DNA from: Pelorhabdus rhamnosifermentans
GTDB taxonomy: Bacteria; Bacillota; Negativicutes; UMGS1260
DNA length: 64,000 nucleotides
Assembly: GCF_018835585.1 (NCBI RefSeq)
Contig: NZ_JAHGVE010000008.1
Span: forward strand, 124,001-188,000
Direction of reading: 5' to 3'
Below, piece after piece: positions 1 to 8,907 of the stretch. Under the pieces are notes generated by a model that made no database searches, had not been told where the DNA came from, and saw nothing but the letters and a program-made list of their open reading frames with translations. Numbering within the stretch: position 1 is the stretch's first letter; each line of letters starts with the position of its first letter. A program made the translations under genes and the position numbers.

Positions 1-2
1 GT

Positions 3-53
3 AGTGCGCCTGTATATGGAAAGGTTGTTGTGGTCATAAAGTCCACTCCCTGA
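3..53 (+). CDS. possible C-terminal end of a gene entering from the left
   Basis: Reading frame 3 is open from the window edge to a TGA at 51-53 and encodes a valine-rich end (about 16 residues, ending in VVVVIKSTP). No stop breaks the frame but the piece is too short to identify. The next recognisable element downstream is a terminator. Low confidence. Confidence 0.25.
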   Translation, partial: SAPVYGKVVVVIKSTP

Positions 54-263
54 AAATTAGTGAAAGCTACAGTAGCAGTATATTTTGGGGCAGCGGGATT
101 AGTCACCTTTTGCAGACTCTTTTTGGTTTTAAGGTTGGAAACGATGAGCAGTGAATGATGAATGTTACTGCTTCTTTTTTATTTATCATTTTAAGCAGAG
201 AAGTTTTCAGAAGTATTTCTATAAATTGTACCGCAGCGGCAAATGATTGTAGAGCATCCATTA

Positions 264-306
264 CAGCAGACAGTACTGGTATAAAGGTACTGTCTGCTGC
301 TTTTTA
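264..306 (+). terminator. rho-independent terminator
   Basis: A 13-bp perfect stem (264-276 with 287-299) has a 10-nt loop and is followed by a run of T. It would end transcription coming from the left, before the tetR-like gene. Confidence 0.8.
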
Positions 307-346
307 TAAAGCACTTGGGTATATAAGGGCTTTTCTCTGAAACCTA

Positions 347-410
347 TTGACAAGTAAACGGTCGTTTGCTTCACTGATTAGTGAACGATGGTTCACTCAC
401 GAAAGGAGAG
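347..410 (+). promoter_or_regulatory. promoter and TetR-type operator
   Basis: A TTGACA -35 box (347-352) lies upstream of a dyad AGTGAAC-GATG-GTTCACT at 380-397, and a smaller dyad AAACG-GT-CGTTT at 356-367. The SD AAAGGAG (402-408) precedes the ATG at 416. A dyad of this form just before a tetR gene suggests autoregulation. The -10 box is not clear. Confidence 0.55.
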
Positions 411-415
411 TATTG

Positions 416-1041
416 ATGGCTGACACAAAAGAAAACATTTTGCAAGCTGCGCTTCGCTTATTTGCGAAAGATGGCTATGAAGCGGTTTCCGTCAGCACCA
501 TAGCCGGAGAGCTCGGAATGACCAAAGGAGCCTTATATAAGCACTATAAAAATAAGCGGGATATATTTGACTGCATTGTGGAGCGTATGTATCAAATAGA
601 TGCCCTGCGCGCAAAAGAATATGGTTCCTGAAAAAACTTTTGATGAAGAACCAATGCCTTACCGCAATACTGCTATAAATAAAATAAAGGCATTCATTAA
701 GGCGCAGTTTCATTTTTGGACAGAGGACGAATTTGCCTGTAATTTCCGCAGAATGTTGACATTGGAGCGGTATAGGAATCCTGAAATGGCAGATTTATAC
801 CAAAAGATATTGGCAAGCCTATATGGAAGATTTATTTCGTGAAATGATAGATCAAGGCACCTTGAACAAGAGTAATCCGAAGCATCTTGCGCTTGAGTTT
901 TATGCTCCGTTTTATCTGTTGATGAGCATTTCAGACGCCTCATCCAATAAAGCGGAAAAAGAGGAAGCCGCCAATCTCTTAACAGCACATATTGAGCGGT
1001 TCATAGAGAGATATGCAGTGGAAAGGCCGTTCAATAAATAA
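416..1041 (+). pseudogene. TetR/AcrR family regulator, broken by two frameshifts
   Basis: Translation from ATG 416 gives a classic TetR N-terminal helix-turn-helix (about residues 8-55, with TIAGELGMTKGALYKHYKNK). The frame then stops at 631. The ligand-binding part continues in a second frame from about 625 (FIKAQFHFWTEDEFACNFRR) and in a third from about 823 to 1041 (ending VERPFNK). Joined, the pieces make a normal-length TetR of about 205 residues, so the gene carries two single-step frameshifts. Either it is a recent pseudogene or the assembly has errors here. The HTH fragment alone could still be made (about 71 residues). The operator dyad lies just upstream; rsgA follows 29 bp downstream. 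Confidence 0.8.
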
Positions 1042-1070
1042 CAGACACTAATAGAGAACGAGGGTAGAAA

Positions 1071-2150
1071 ATGAATCAGATCAACATGGCTGCACTCGGC
1101 TTATCTGGTCGATTTGCAGCGTTAGCAAAAGAATATACCGACCTAACCGTTGGGCGAATACTGTCGCAGGAAAAAGGGCTTTATCGCGCGATCAGCGAAC
1201 TCGGAGAGTAGCTTGCGGAAACATCCGGCAAGCTCCGCTACGAAGCCCAAAGCGTTTCCAATTTCCCTGCTGTGGGCGATTTTGTGATGATGGACAGCGG
1301 CCAAACTGGCGGCCACGCAATCATTCATCATATCCTGCCGAGAAAAAGCGTGTTTATCCGTAAAGCGGCGGGAACCGCCCACCGGGAGCAGGTAATCGCC
1401 GCCAATATAGATACGGTGTTTATCTGTATGTCACTCAATAGTGATTTCAACCCGCGACGCTTGGAGCGCTACCTGTCTGTTTGTTGGGATAGCGGGTCTA
1501 TGCCGGTGGTGGTGTTGACAAAGGCTGATTTGTGTGAAGATGTCGCCGAAAAGCTATCATCTATCGAAGCGGTTACGATGGGCACGGATGTTCTTGTTAC
1601 CTCCGCAATCGAGCAGGATGGATATAGGCAGATTTTGCCCCATATCCGAGAGGGGCAGACCGTTGCGCTGATCGGCTCGTCAGGTGTGGGAAAATCGACG
1701 CTTATCAACCGCCTGATCGGTGACGAGCTGTTGGATACGCAGGGGCTGCGTAACGATGATAAAGGGCGGCATACCACCACAAGGCGCGAACTGTTTTTAT
1801 TGCCAAACGGTGGTTTGGTAATCGACACGCCCGGTATGCGCGAACTTGGACTATGGGATGCAGCCGGGGGGTTGGATAAAGCCTTTTCTGATTTGGAAGA
1901 ATTGTCCGCTTGCTGTAAGTTTGGCGACTGTACCCACGGAGCAGAGCCGGGCTGTGCGATAAGAAAAGCGATCGAAGAAGGAACGCTGTCGGAAAAGCGG
2001 TTAGAGAGCTACAAAAAATTACAGCGCGAACTATCGTATAGCGGCCTGAATGCCCGCCAGCTTGAAAATGAGAAAATCAATAGAATGTTTGGCGGCAAAG
2101 GCGAAACGAAGCAGGCTGTGAAGCATTGCAAAGAGAAAAACAACAGATAA
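1071..2150 (+). pseudogene. rsgA: ribosome small subunit-dependent GTPase A (RsgA) with in-frame amber codon
   Basis: RsgA is a circularly permuted GTPase acting in late 30S maturation. From ATG 1071 the reading runs through an OB-fold start, meets TAG at 1209-1211 (codon 47), and continues in the same frame as LAETSGKLRYEAQ. Family members have a sense codon there, and CAG to TAG is the simplest change. The GTPase core is complete: GSSGVGKST (P-loop), DTPGMRELG, and the C-terminal zinc knuckle C..C...C.H.....C (ACCKFGDCTHGAEPGC). An internal ATG at 1272 would give 292 residues lacking most of the OB fold. Compared with housekeeping RsgA it looks like the short accessory paralog often found beside regulators and methyltransferases. 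Confidence 0.8.
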
Positions 2151-2169
2151 AACGGAAGGAGCAATCATA

Positions 2170-2888
2170 ATGGAATATATGAAAAGCCAAAAATATAATA
2201 CGCCTGAACTGCTGGCAAAAATCATGGGGCCTAACCCGTTCAAATTACAGGAGGAAATGCTGCAAAATCATAAAATCCCTGACGGAAGCCGCGTATGCGA
2301 TTTGGGTAGTGGGCAAGGCTTACAAGCGTCATGCTCGCAAAGGATTATGGCTTCACAGTGTATGTCGCCGATTGGTGGAGTGAACCGGAGGACAATCGTA
2401 AATTCTTTGATACGATGGGGCTAACCCATGAGCAAATTATACCTGTAAAGGCCGATGCCGATGCCCTGCCGTTTGAAAAAGAGTTTTTTGACGCGATTGT
2501 CAGCACGGATTCCTACAATTATTGGGGGCGCGACCCGGAATATCTGGACGCAAAGCTGTTACCTTTCGTCAAAAGTGGCGGTTATCTTTACATCTGTGTT
2601 CCCGGTATGAAAAAGGATTGCCATGATAATCTTCCGAAAGAACTGCTCCTCTCATGGACGCCGGAGCAGCTTGCCTATCTGCGTGACATCACCTATTGGA
2701 TGGAAATAGTGAACAGCAGCCGGGACGCCGAAGTGATTTCCATTTACGAGATGGAAGGAAACAACGAGGAACTTTGGGCAGATTGGATAAATCAAGAAAA
2801 TGAAGTTGCGGTCAATGACCGTAAGACAATAGGGGCTGGCGGCGGGAAATATTTGAATTTTATTGCCTTCGTCCTGCGGAAAAGATGA
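2170..2888 (+). pseudogene. SAM-dependent methyltransferase, frameshifted
   Basis: ATG 2170, after SD GGAAGGAG, starts a class I methyltransferase (MEYMKSQKYNTPELL). Motif I (VCDLGSGQG) is reached at about residue 50, then the frame is lost. The protein resumes one frame over as TSVMLAKDYGFTVYVADWW and runs to 2888. A one-base deletion near 2318 accounts for the break, and the joined product would be about 240 residues. It is the third damaged gene in a row with only about 20 bp to rsgA, so the three probably formed one operon. Substrate unknown. Confidence 0.8.
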
Positions 2889-2936
2889 TGGAACTGAGTA
2901 CTATTTCCGATATAAAAAATCATAAGTGACTCCTGT

Positions 2937-2973
2937 CCGCCCCAACGGAAATAAAAAAACGTTGTTGGGGCGG
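2937..2973. repeat. 10-bp inverted repeat in the gap after the methyltransferase
   Basis: CCGCCCCAAC (2937-2946) is repeated inverted at 2964-2973, a strong stem with a 17-nt loop. It lies about 50 bp after the methyltransferase stop but has no T-run, so termination is only possible. The rest of 2889-3070 shows no gene. Confidence 0.5.
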
Positions 2974-3070
2974 CTGAATAGTTATGTGCAAAACAAAGTC
3001 TGCTGTCCCTGCGCCTTTCACGTCTTCTAGACGGAATTTTTTCGCTTTTTAACAAAATCATTATTACTGG

Positions 3071-3164
3071 GGATATTATTTTGTTAAAAAATACTTAAAT
3101 TGTAACAATTCGGTCATATGTTTTTGGTATTATGTGATATGTACCTAAAGTCAAATAAGGCAGG
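3071..3164. repeat. ~92-bp AT-rich repeat, copy A (copy B at 13019-13110)
   Basis: The stretch matches 13019-13110 with scattered differences; both copies end in GTACCTAAAGTCAAA..GGCAGG. In both places genes or gene fragments of the same tube-like family lie downstream, so this is part of a larger duplicated region rather than a mobile repeat. Confidence 0.8.
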
Positions 3165-3171
3165 CGAATTT

Positions 3172-3199
3172 TTGACAAAAAACATTTTTATTGTATAAT
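3172..3199 (+). promoter_or_regulatory. sigma-A promoter
   Basis: TTGACA (3172-3177), a 16-bp spacer and TATAAT (3194-3199) give a near-consensus promoter. It would transcribe the truncated gene at 3259, so the fragment is probably transcribed. Confidence 0.75.
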
Positions 3200-3258
3200 G
3201 CGGCTTGTATTTGAAGAAATGTAATTAAAAGAAACAAAAGAAAGGTACATAGACAACG

Positions 3259-3510
3259 ATGATTAAGCAGGACGAAACGTTAAAACTATTTAACTGGTCG
3301 TTAGTTCCAGCACAAAACGTAGAAGCCTATCGAGACGTAAGTATTAAGGTAATTGCAGCCAATAATGTTTTTCGTATAATACATTTTCCCAATACATTTG
3401 TGATTGATTATAGTGAAAGATATAATGATCACATAGGTGTTGGTGAGTTTTCATTAGTGTTAAGACAAAAAGCAGATAAAATACCTGATATAACGGCTGA
3501 CGGTGGTTAG
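3259..3510 (+). pseudogene. N-terminally truncated paralog of the tube-like protein at 14305
   Basis: The 83 residues match the C-terminal two thirds of the protein at 14305-14736 (shared LKLF-WSLVPAQ, FVIDY-ER, GVGEF-LVLRQKAD). About 53 N-terminal residues are replaced by MIKQDE. The ATG follows an SD-like AAAGG at about 13 nt, which is poor spacing. The family looks like an all-beta small tube or carrier protein seen in Firmicutes, but that is from memory. It probably has no function of its own. Confidence 0.7.
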
Positions 3511-3550
3511 AAATTAGACGAACAATAAAAATCAGCCATTAAATAAAGAA

Positions 3551-3776
3551 TGTTCTGTAAACTATGGAACCAGGAGCTACGGACTTTACCGCTTCCAGGT
3601 TTTATTTTGCTGTTTATGGGGTTTCACCTTCAATCGGTTTATTCCGGTCGGGCGCTTTTGCTATTTCCAGCAATTCTAGATTGGGGTTGAGACTTGCTGC
3701 TGGAAATAAGCAGTGGGATTAAAATATGACCTGGTTCAAAAATATAGCCTCACTCAAGCGAGTGGGGCTTATTTCA
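3551..3776. repeat. ~225-bp duplicated intergenic block, copy A (copy B at 17355-17577)
   Basis: Starting at TGTTCTGTAAACTATGGAAC, this block matches 17355-17577 almost throughout. It includes the CAATCGGTTTATTCCGG hairpin and ends in the same GCCTCACTC-AAGC-GAGTGGGGC hairpin. In each location it is followed by a leftward tctC-type gene. The CAATCGGTTTATTCCGG core also occurs in the terminator at 14817. Confidence 0.85.
3747..3773. terminator. bidirectional terminator hairpin
   Basis: A 9-bp stem (3747-3755 with 3760-3768, one G-U pair) has a 4-nt loop. It is followed by TTATTT rightward and by TATATTTTT leftward. It separates rightward sequence from the leftward tctC remnant. Confidence 0.7.
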
Positions 3777-3803
3777 TTGATGCTCATGTTTTGTTACTTT
3801 TAT

Positions 3804-4456
3804 CTATTGTTTTTGCGATTTGATCAGGTCTACAATGCCTGTTTCTTGGATGGCTGTTGATAATTCTTGGCTGTCAGTTAGTTAGCCATTTTTGTTCGGA
3901 TTCATCGGGGTCTAAATAGTCTATTTGTAGTCCCATGTTTTCTAAGCCTGTTTTGAATTCCGGATCAGCAATCATTGCTTTAAAACCTTCAGCTAAGGTC
4001 TTTTTAAGATCAGCCGGAAGGCTTGCGATACCATACCAATAAGTGAATGCAAGATTTACTTTCAATTCTTTTAATGTAGGTACATTTGCAAAAGCAGGAT
4101 CAGACGGTCGGTGTTCGCTTGTCACAGCGATTGCCTTTAATGTCCCTTGCTTAACATATTGTTTGATTATGGAAGGATTTGCAAAAATAACTTGAACATG
4201 TCCACCAAGTAGTGCAGCAGTAAATTCACGCCACCACGGAAAGGGACTTGTTCTAGAGTGATGCCAGTTTCATGGGCGAACATTGTACTAGCAACATGAG
4301 CATATGAGCCTACACCGCTATGACCAGATTTTAATTGTCCAGGGTGCGCTTTTGCATAAGCAATCAAATCATCTAGTGTTTGCCAAGGCTGATTAGCTTG
4401 TACATTGACAAAGGGACGGTGGTAGTGTCTTGGAAAGATTTTAGCGGCCACGTTAC
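3804..4456 (-). pseudogene. TctC-family solute-receptor remnant
   Basis: Two reading frames on the minus strand carry pieces of a TctC (Bug family) periplasmic receptor related to the genes at 11749 and 17605: VNVQANQPWQTLDDLIAYAK ... VPFRG, then HRPSDPAFANVPTLKELKV ... WLT. A 4-bp duplication (CTAACTAAC) after WLT breaks the frame; the rest of the ending, up to IKSQKQ-stop at 3804, is still readable. The signal peptide and about 110 N-terminal residues are gone. It is the third and most decayed tctC copy in 15 kb. Confidence 0.8.
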
Positions 4457-4533
4457 GAGGACTTGTTCAGAGGAAGTTAGCGGCTATACCAGGTAATGCC
4501 ACATATAAAACGTAGCTTTAATTATGCATGGAA

Positions 4534-4608
4534 TTTTGCAAAAATGTTTTGCAAAAAGTTCTACTTTTTCCGATTATCATTAGTCTTTATACTAAACATG
4601 AGAGGTGG
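4534..4608 (+). promoter_or_regulatory. paired palindromes, -10 box and RBS before the PTS operon
   Basis: Two copies of the perfect 10-bp palindrome TTTTGCAAAA lie 13 bp apart (4534-4543 and 4547-4556). A TATACT -10 candidate is at 4588-4593 with no good -35, which fits an activator-dependent promoter. The SD AGAGGTGG (4601-4608) sets the start at ATG 4614 rather than the upstream GTG 4605, which overlaps the SD. Confidence 0.5.
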
Positions 4609-4613
4609 ACACC

Positions 4614-6740
4614 ATGACTAGCAAAGAAGTAGAGTTAATTTTGCTCTTAGCATCACAAAATGAATATACTACGTACCATGAATTGAAAACAACATTGCAA
4701 AAATCCGAAAGAACAATTCGGTATTATTTAGAACAAGCAAATCAACTTTTACAGCAAAACCACTTACCGCAGATTGAGCAGGATCGCAAGCTTGGTGTTA
4801 AATTACAATTTACAGCTTCTCAAAAAGAGCATTTTTCTTATTTGCTTAAATCCGGTCAATATCATGTGGAGTATTATTCGGCGGAAGAACGGGTGCTCAT
4901 GATCCTATTCTCGATTTTAGACGAAAAAACACCGGTCTTTGCTACAGTTTTTATTGAAGATTTGATTACCAGCAAAAGTTCTATAGATTCAGATATGAAG
5001 ACCATCCGTAAGCAAGCTCAAGAATATGGGGTTGTGGTCAAAAGCGTACCTAAAGAGGGTTTTAAGTTTCTTGGGGATGAATGGTCAATTCGTTTATTTA
5101 TTAATAATGTCATTAATAAATATATCAATTTAGAAATGATGATGGATCATTGTAGCAGTCATTCAATTTTTTCTAAGAAAGAAAAGATCGTCACTTCTTA
5201 TTTGCAGGAAGAGATTCTTTTTAAAATTTATCAGTCTCTCCAACAAATCGCACGAACAGATGGGCTAGCCTTTAATGAAATGTACTGCCGGCAAATGTCT
5301 ATTATTTTTGCTATCTGGTATAAACGTTTTACCCAAGGTTATATGGTAAATTGTACGAATAGTCTGCCACTTCGATATGAGAAACTACATTCCTATCAGA
5401 TCGTTATTCAATTATTGCAAGAGGTTATGGGGATTAATGCCAGCGAAATCAGTGAATATGAACGGTATTATCTGTGCTTTATTATTGACAGTTTTAATAT
5501 CAAAAATCCGGCTGCTTTAAAAATCGATTGGGGTGGATTGCAATTGCTGACAATTCAGTTGATTAAAGAAATGGAAAAGATAACAGCCATTCCTTTTCTC
5601 GACGATAAGGAGCTGTTTGAACGGCTATTCAACCATATCGAGCCTCTGGTTAACCGGAGCAAAAATGGGGTAAGCATCTTTAATCCTCTTAAAAATATGA
5701 TTATGGAGCAATATAGCATTACTTATAATGCAGTTTGTAAAGCCGTCAGAATCGTAGAAGAATATTGCCGCCAGAAGATTTCAGAAGAAGAAATCGCCTA
5801 TATCACACTCCACTTTAGTGCTTCCGAGGAAAAGCTTGCTCAGCATAATCCAGGGAAATATCGGGTTGTGGTTATTTGTGGCCATGGTGTAGCAACCGGT
5901 GAACTATTAGCGGAAAATCTAAAGAAATATTATCAGTTTGATGTTATCGGGGTAGTCAATGGTTATGATCTTCATGCGATTAAGCGTCTGGGAGCTGATT
6001 TTGCCTTAAAAACAATTGATATTGAAATTAGGAATCTGCCTTCTCTTAAAATAGATCCGGTTTTGACAGAATATGATCGAAAAAAAATAAAAAAATTCAT
6101 TGAAAGTAATCCAGATATTAAAAAGACGGGAGGAGCCAATTTTGATGCAGTTAATTTTTTTAAAGACATTTGTAAAATTGCTGAAAAACACAGCATGAAA
6201 ATAAAGATGGAAAATTTCATCGAAGAACTCGAAGAACTATTTGAAAAAAACAAAATCATTCTTAATCGGCAGGGGGTTCAGCCAATGATCCATGAAGTAC
6301 TTAAAGATCATCATATTTTACTACAGCATACATCAAGAGATTGGGAGACATGTATTAAAGATGCTGCGCAGCCATTACTTGATGATCACTATATCAATCA
6401 AGATTATGTTGCAGCGATGATTGCGGCCGTCAAAAAATACGGACCATATATCGTTATCGCAAAAGGGGTTGCGCTTGCTCATGCGCGGCCGGAAGATGGC
6501 GTTGCAAAATTAGGGCTGAGTATCATGACATTAAAAGAACCAATTTGTTTTGGTCATGAATCAAATGATCCTGTGAAATTAATTTTCTGTTTAGCAGCAA
6601 TTGATAATTTTTCACATTTGAAAGTCATGAAATCTATTGTAAATATTATTGGTGAAGAGTGGAAAATTGATAAAATATCAAACCAATATACTGTTGATGC
6701 TTTAAAACAGGTATTGGTTGAGTTTGAGGAGGGCGTATAG
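4614..6740 (+). CDS. BglG/UlaR-type PRD regulator with EIIB- and EIIA-like domains
   Basis: This 708-residue protein has, in order, N-terminal HTH domains (about 1-90, SERTIRYYLEQ), two PRD domains (about 190-410), an EIIB-like segment (VVVICGHGVATGELLAENL, about 422-510) and a C-terminal EIIA domain of the ascorbate/mannitol class (about 555-705). The EIIA phosphorylation histidine is in ALAHARPEDGV. Such regulators activate a PTS operon and are tuned by phosphorylation from HPr and their EIIB. The operon downstream has EIIB and EIIC but no separate EIIA gene, so this C-terminal domain may supply that function. Substrate unknown; the EIIC resembles the ascorbate family. Confidence 0.88.
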   Translation: MTSKEVELILLLASQNEYTTYHELKTTLQKSERTIRYYLEQANQLLQQNHLPQIEQDRKLGVKLQFTASQKEHFSYLLKSGQYHVEYYSAEERVLMILFSILDEKTPVFATVFIEDLITSKSSIDSDMKTIRKQAQEYGVVVKSVPKEGFKFLGDEWSIRLFINNVINKYINLEMMMDHCSSHSIFSKKEKIVTSYLQEEILFKIYQSLQQIARTDGLAFNEMYCRQMSIIFAIWYKRFTQGYMVNCTNSLPLRYEKLHSYQIVIQLLQEVMGINASEISEYERYYLCFIIDSFNIKNPAALKIDWGGLQLLTIQLIKEMEKITAIPFLDDKELFERLFNHIEPLVNRSKNGVSIFNPLKNMIMEQYSITYNAVCKAVRIVEEYCRQKISEEEIAYITLHFSASEEKLAQHNPGKYRVVVICGHGVATGELLAENLKKYYQFDVIGVVNGYDLHAIKRLGADFALKTIDIEIRNLPSLKIDPVLTEYDRKKIKKFIESNPDIKKTGGANFDAVNFFKDICKIAEKHSMKIKMENFIEELEELFEKNKIILNRQGVQPMIHEVLKDHHILLQHTSRDWETCIKDAAQPLLDDHYINQDYVAAMIAAVKKYGPYIVIAKGVALAHARPEDGVAKLGLSIMTLKEPICFGHESNDPVKLIFCLAAIDNFSHLKVMKSIVNIIGEEWKIDKISNQYTVDALKQVLVEFEEGV

Positions 6741-6835
6741 ATGATAAGAAAAGACTAGCTGTTGTTACAAGCACCGGAGATGCTATTGTATATTGGCGGA
6801 AAAGCGTCAAAATTATTAAATAAAGAGGGGTAGAG

Positions 6836-7141
6836 ATGAAGAAAAAAATCAAAATGTTAATGGTGTGCGGGGCTGGGCTGGGTAGTAGTTTTGCTTGTCA
6901 GATGAGCGTTGAAGATGTTTTGAACAAGATGGGTGTGGAAGCCGATTTGGATCATTGTGACATTTCGTCGGCGGTTTCCATGAATCCAGAAGTTATCATT
7001 ACAGCCATGAATTTTAAAACACAATTTGAACAGTTTACCATTTCAGATACAACGACAATCTTATATTTAAAAAATATTGTCAGTAAAGCAGAAATTGAAG
7101 AGAAACTAACTCCGTTATTAAAGGCCAAAGGTGTGCTATAG
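6836..7141 (+). CDS. PTS EIIB component, ascorbate (SgaB/UlaB) class
   Basis: The product is a 101-residue cytoplasmic phosphocarrier with the phosphocysteine loop near the N-terminus (MVCGAGLGSS, Cys about residue 11). The size and loop fit the lactose/ascorbate EIIB fold. An SD GAGGGG precedes ATG 6836. It sits 95 bp after the regulator and 26 bp before the EIIC gene; the gap 6741-6835 holds no obvious gene. It would pass phosphate from an EIIA, possibly the regulator's own domain, to the incoming sugar. Confidence 0.88.
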   Translation: MKKKIKMLMVCGAGLGSSFACQMSVEDVLNKMGVEADLDHCDISSAVSMNPEVIITAMNFKTQFEQFTISDTTTILYLKNIVSKAEIEEKLTPLLKAKGVL

Positions 7142-7167
7142 AGCTACGATAAAGATAAGGGGGAATA

Positions 7168-8451
7168 GTGGTGTCAATTATCAATTTCATCATTACCAAT
7201 ATTTTGACGCAGGCGGCCATTACGATTGCTTTGATTGCAATGCTTGGCTTGATTTTGCAGAAAAAATCGATTGGTCAGATAATAGCAGGAACGTTTAAAA
7301 CATTGTTAGGGTTTATGGTATTATCTGCTGGTGCTGGCATTATCGTTGGCAGTCTGATTTATTTTGGCAAAATTTTTACTGAAGGCTTTCATATGCAAGG
7401 TATCATACCTTCAATAGAAGCGATTAACGGGCAGGCCATGAATGAATTGGGGCTGGGCAGTCCGATTGCCTTTACTTTTCTGGCTATCTTTGTTGTTAAT
7501 ATTATCATTGCGCGTTATACGAAATGGAAATACATCTTTTTAACCGGTCAGGCTATTCTGTGGATGGCCACGATGTGTACAGTATTTGGTTATAGCGCAG
7601 GTTTTAGAGGTGCCACTTTGATTATTGTCGGCGGTGTTGTCGGGGGGATTTTTGCTGTAGCTATGCCGGCTTTTGCCCAGCCTTTAATTCGCACGATAAC
7701 TGGCAGTGATGATATTGCCCTAGGACATTTTTGTACTATCGGTTATTTATTTGAAGCAGGGGTGGCCAAATTGGTGGGCAACCCTGAAGAGTCTACTGAA
7801 GATATCGAGCTTCCTAAGGGCTTTGAGTTTTTACAAGATACCTATCTGTCTGTTATGGTTGTTATGGTACCGCTATATTTAATAACTGCGTTTTTTGCCG
7901 GACCTGAGTTTGGTGGAAATTTAGCTGGGCATACAGATTATCTGGTATATGCATTTTTGCAAGCTATTCAGTTTGTCGTTGGGGTCTATGTATTGCTGGC
8001 CGGAGTACGATTGATTTTAGCAGAAATTGTGCCTGCATTCCGCGGTATTGCTATGAAACTGGTGCCGAATGCTATACCGGCACTTGATTGTCCGGTGCTG
8101 TTTCCTTATGCACCACATGCCGTTATTATTGGTTTCGTGACTACTACGATTGGTACAGTTATTGCGATGTTTGTATTACCAATGTTTGGGTTAGCGATGA
8201 TCCTACCGGGTATGTTGACCAACTTTTTTGCCGGCGGTACGGCAGGAATTTTTGGCAACGCTACCGGCGGTAAACGGGGCGCGATTATTGGCGGTATTGC
8301 CCACGGATTTTTTATCACATTGCTGCCGGCGCTGTTAGTGACTATATTTAGTCACCTGGGATTTGCTAATGCAACGGCTACGGATGTTGATACGGTTGCT
8401 GCCGCATTATTGTACGCTTGGATTATTACACCATTGATGAGTATATTCTAA
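7168..8451 (+). CDS. PTS EIIC permease, ascorbate (UlaA/SgaT) class
   Basis: A 427-residue, strongly hydrophobic protein with about 10-12 membrane segments and UlaA-family features (MLGLILQKKSIGQ near the N-terminus, GNATGGKRGAIIGGIAHG near the C-terminus). It starts at one of two tandem GTG codons (7168 or 7171) after SD AAGGGGGA. It forms the sugar-translocating unit with the EIIB just upstream. UlaA relatives move L-ascorbate, but distant members with aldolase neighbours probably move other sugars. Confidence 0.88.
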   Translation: MVSIINFIITNILTQAAITIALIAMLGLILQKKSIGQIIAGTFKTLLGFMVLSAGAGIIVGSLIYFGKIFTEGFHMQGIIPSIEAINGQAMNELGLGSPIAFTFLAIFVVNIIIARYTKWKYIFLTGQAILWMATMCTVFGYSAGFRGATLIIVGGVVGGIFAVAMPAFAQPLIRTITGSDDIALGHFCTIGYLFEAGVAKLVGNPEESTEDIELPKGFEFLQDTYLSVMVVMVPLYLITAFFAGPEFGGNLAGHTDYLVYAFLQAIQFVVGVYVLLAGVRLILAEIVPAFRGIAMKLVPNAIPALDCPVLFPYAPHAVIIGFVTTTIGTVIAMFVLPMFGLAMILPGMLTNFFAGGTAGIFGNATGGKRGAIIGGIAHGFFITLLPALLVTIFSHLGFANATATDVDTVAAALLYAWIITPLMSIF

Positions 8452-8471
8452 GAAAAAAAGAGGGATTCTAC

Positions 8472-8861
8472 ATGTTCTTCTTTAAGAAAAAAAATCAATC
8501 GACAGATGTGGCAGCTAGTACAACAAAGACGGAAGTTGTTGGGCCGGATCTGCGTGTCAGAATCGAACAACTGAAAAATGAATTAGAGGTAGCGAACAGT
8601 GATTTGAGGATACAGATATTAAATGAATTAGGCAGCAAGCTATTTGCACTACAAGAAACAGATGCTGCTATCCAATATTATGAATTGAGTATCCAGGAAA
8701 ATCGCTCCTTGGGCAAAGCCTATACGGATTTACTAAAATTATACAATATCAAGAGAAAAGAAGCTGCTCTAAGCAATAATGATAAACAAGTACAGCAATA
8801 TTTGAATAAGATTGATGCTTTAATGAAGCTTTCTAAGGATGTAATCCGCGGCTTAGATTGA
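8472..8861 (+). CDS. small helical (TPR-like) protein in the PTS operon
   Basis: From ATG 8472 (SD AGAGGG) this is a soluble protein of 129 residues. It has a short basic, Phe-rich N-terminus (MFFFKKKN), a linker, and then helices resembling one or two TPR units (LGSKLFALQETDAAIQYYEL). I do not recognise a named family. Its place between EIIC and aldolase in an uninterrupted operon suggests an accessory role for the transporter or enzymes. Nothing catalytic is visible. Confidence 0.7.
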   Translation: MFFFKKKNQSTDVAASTTKTEVVGPDLRVRIEQLKNELEVANSDLRIQILNELGSKLFALQETDAAIQYYELSIQENRSLGKAYTDLLKLYNIKRKEAALSNNDKQVQQYLNKIDALMKLSKDVIRGLD

Positions 8862-8907
8862 TAGGGCTATAGCTTTCAGTCAGAATAACGGTAGGAGGAA
8901 ATATGGC

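Noticed and set aside
1209-1211. Pyrrolysine or other special decoding of the amber codon in rsgA
   Set aside because: Neighbouring genes are also damaged and RsgA has no known need for a special residue; a mutation or sequencing error is simpler.
4534-4556. Sigma-54 promoter before the PTS operon
   Set aside because: GG and GC elements do not have the required 10-bp spacing, and the regulator lacks a sigma-54 activator domain.
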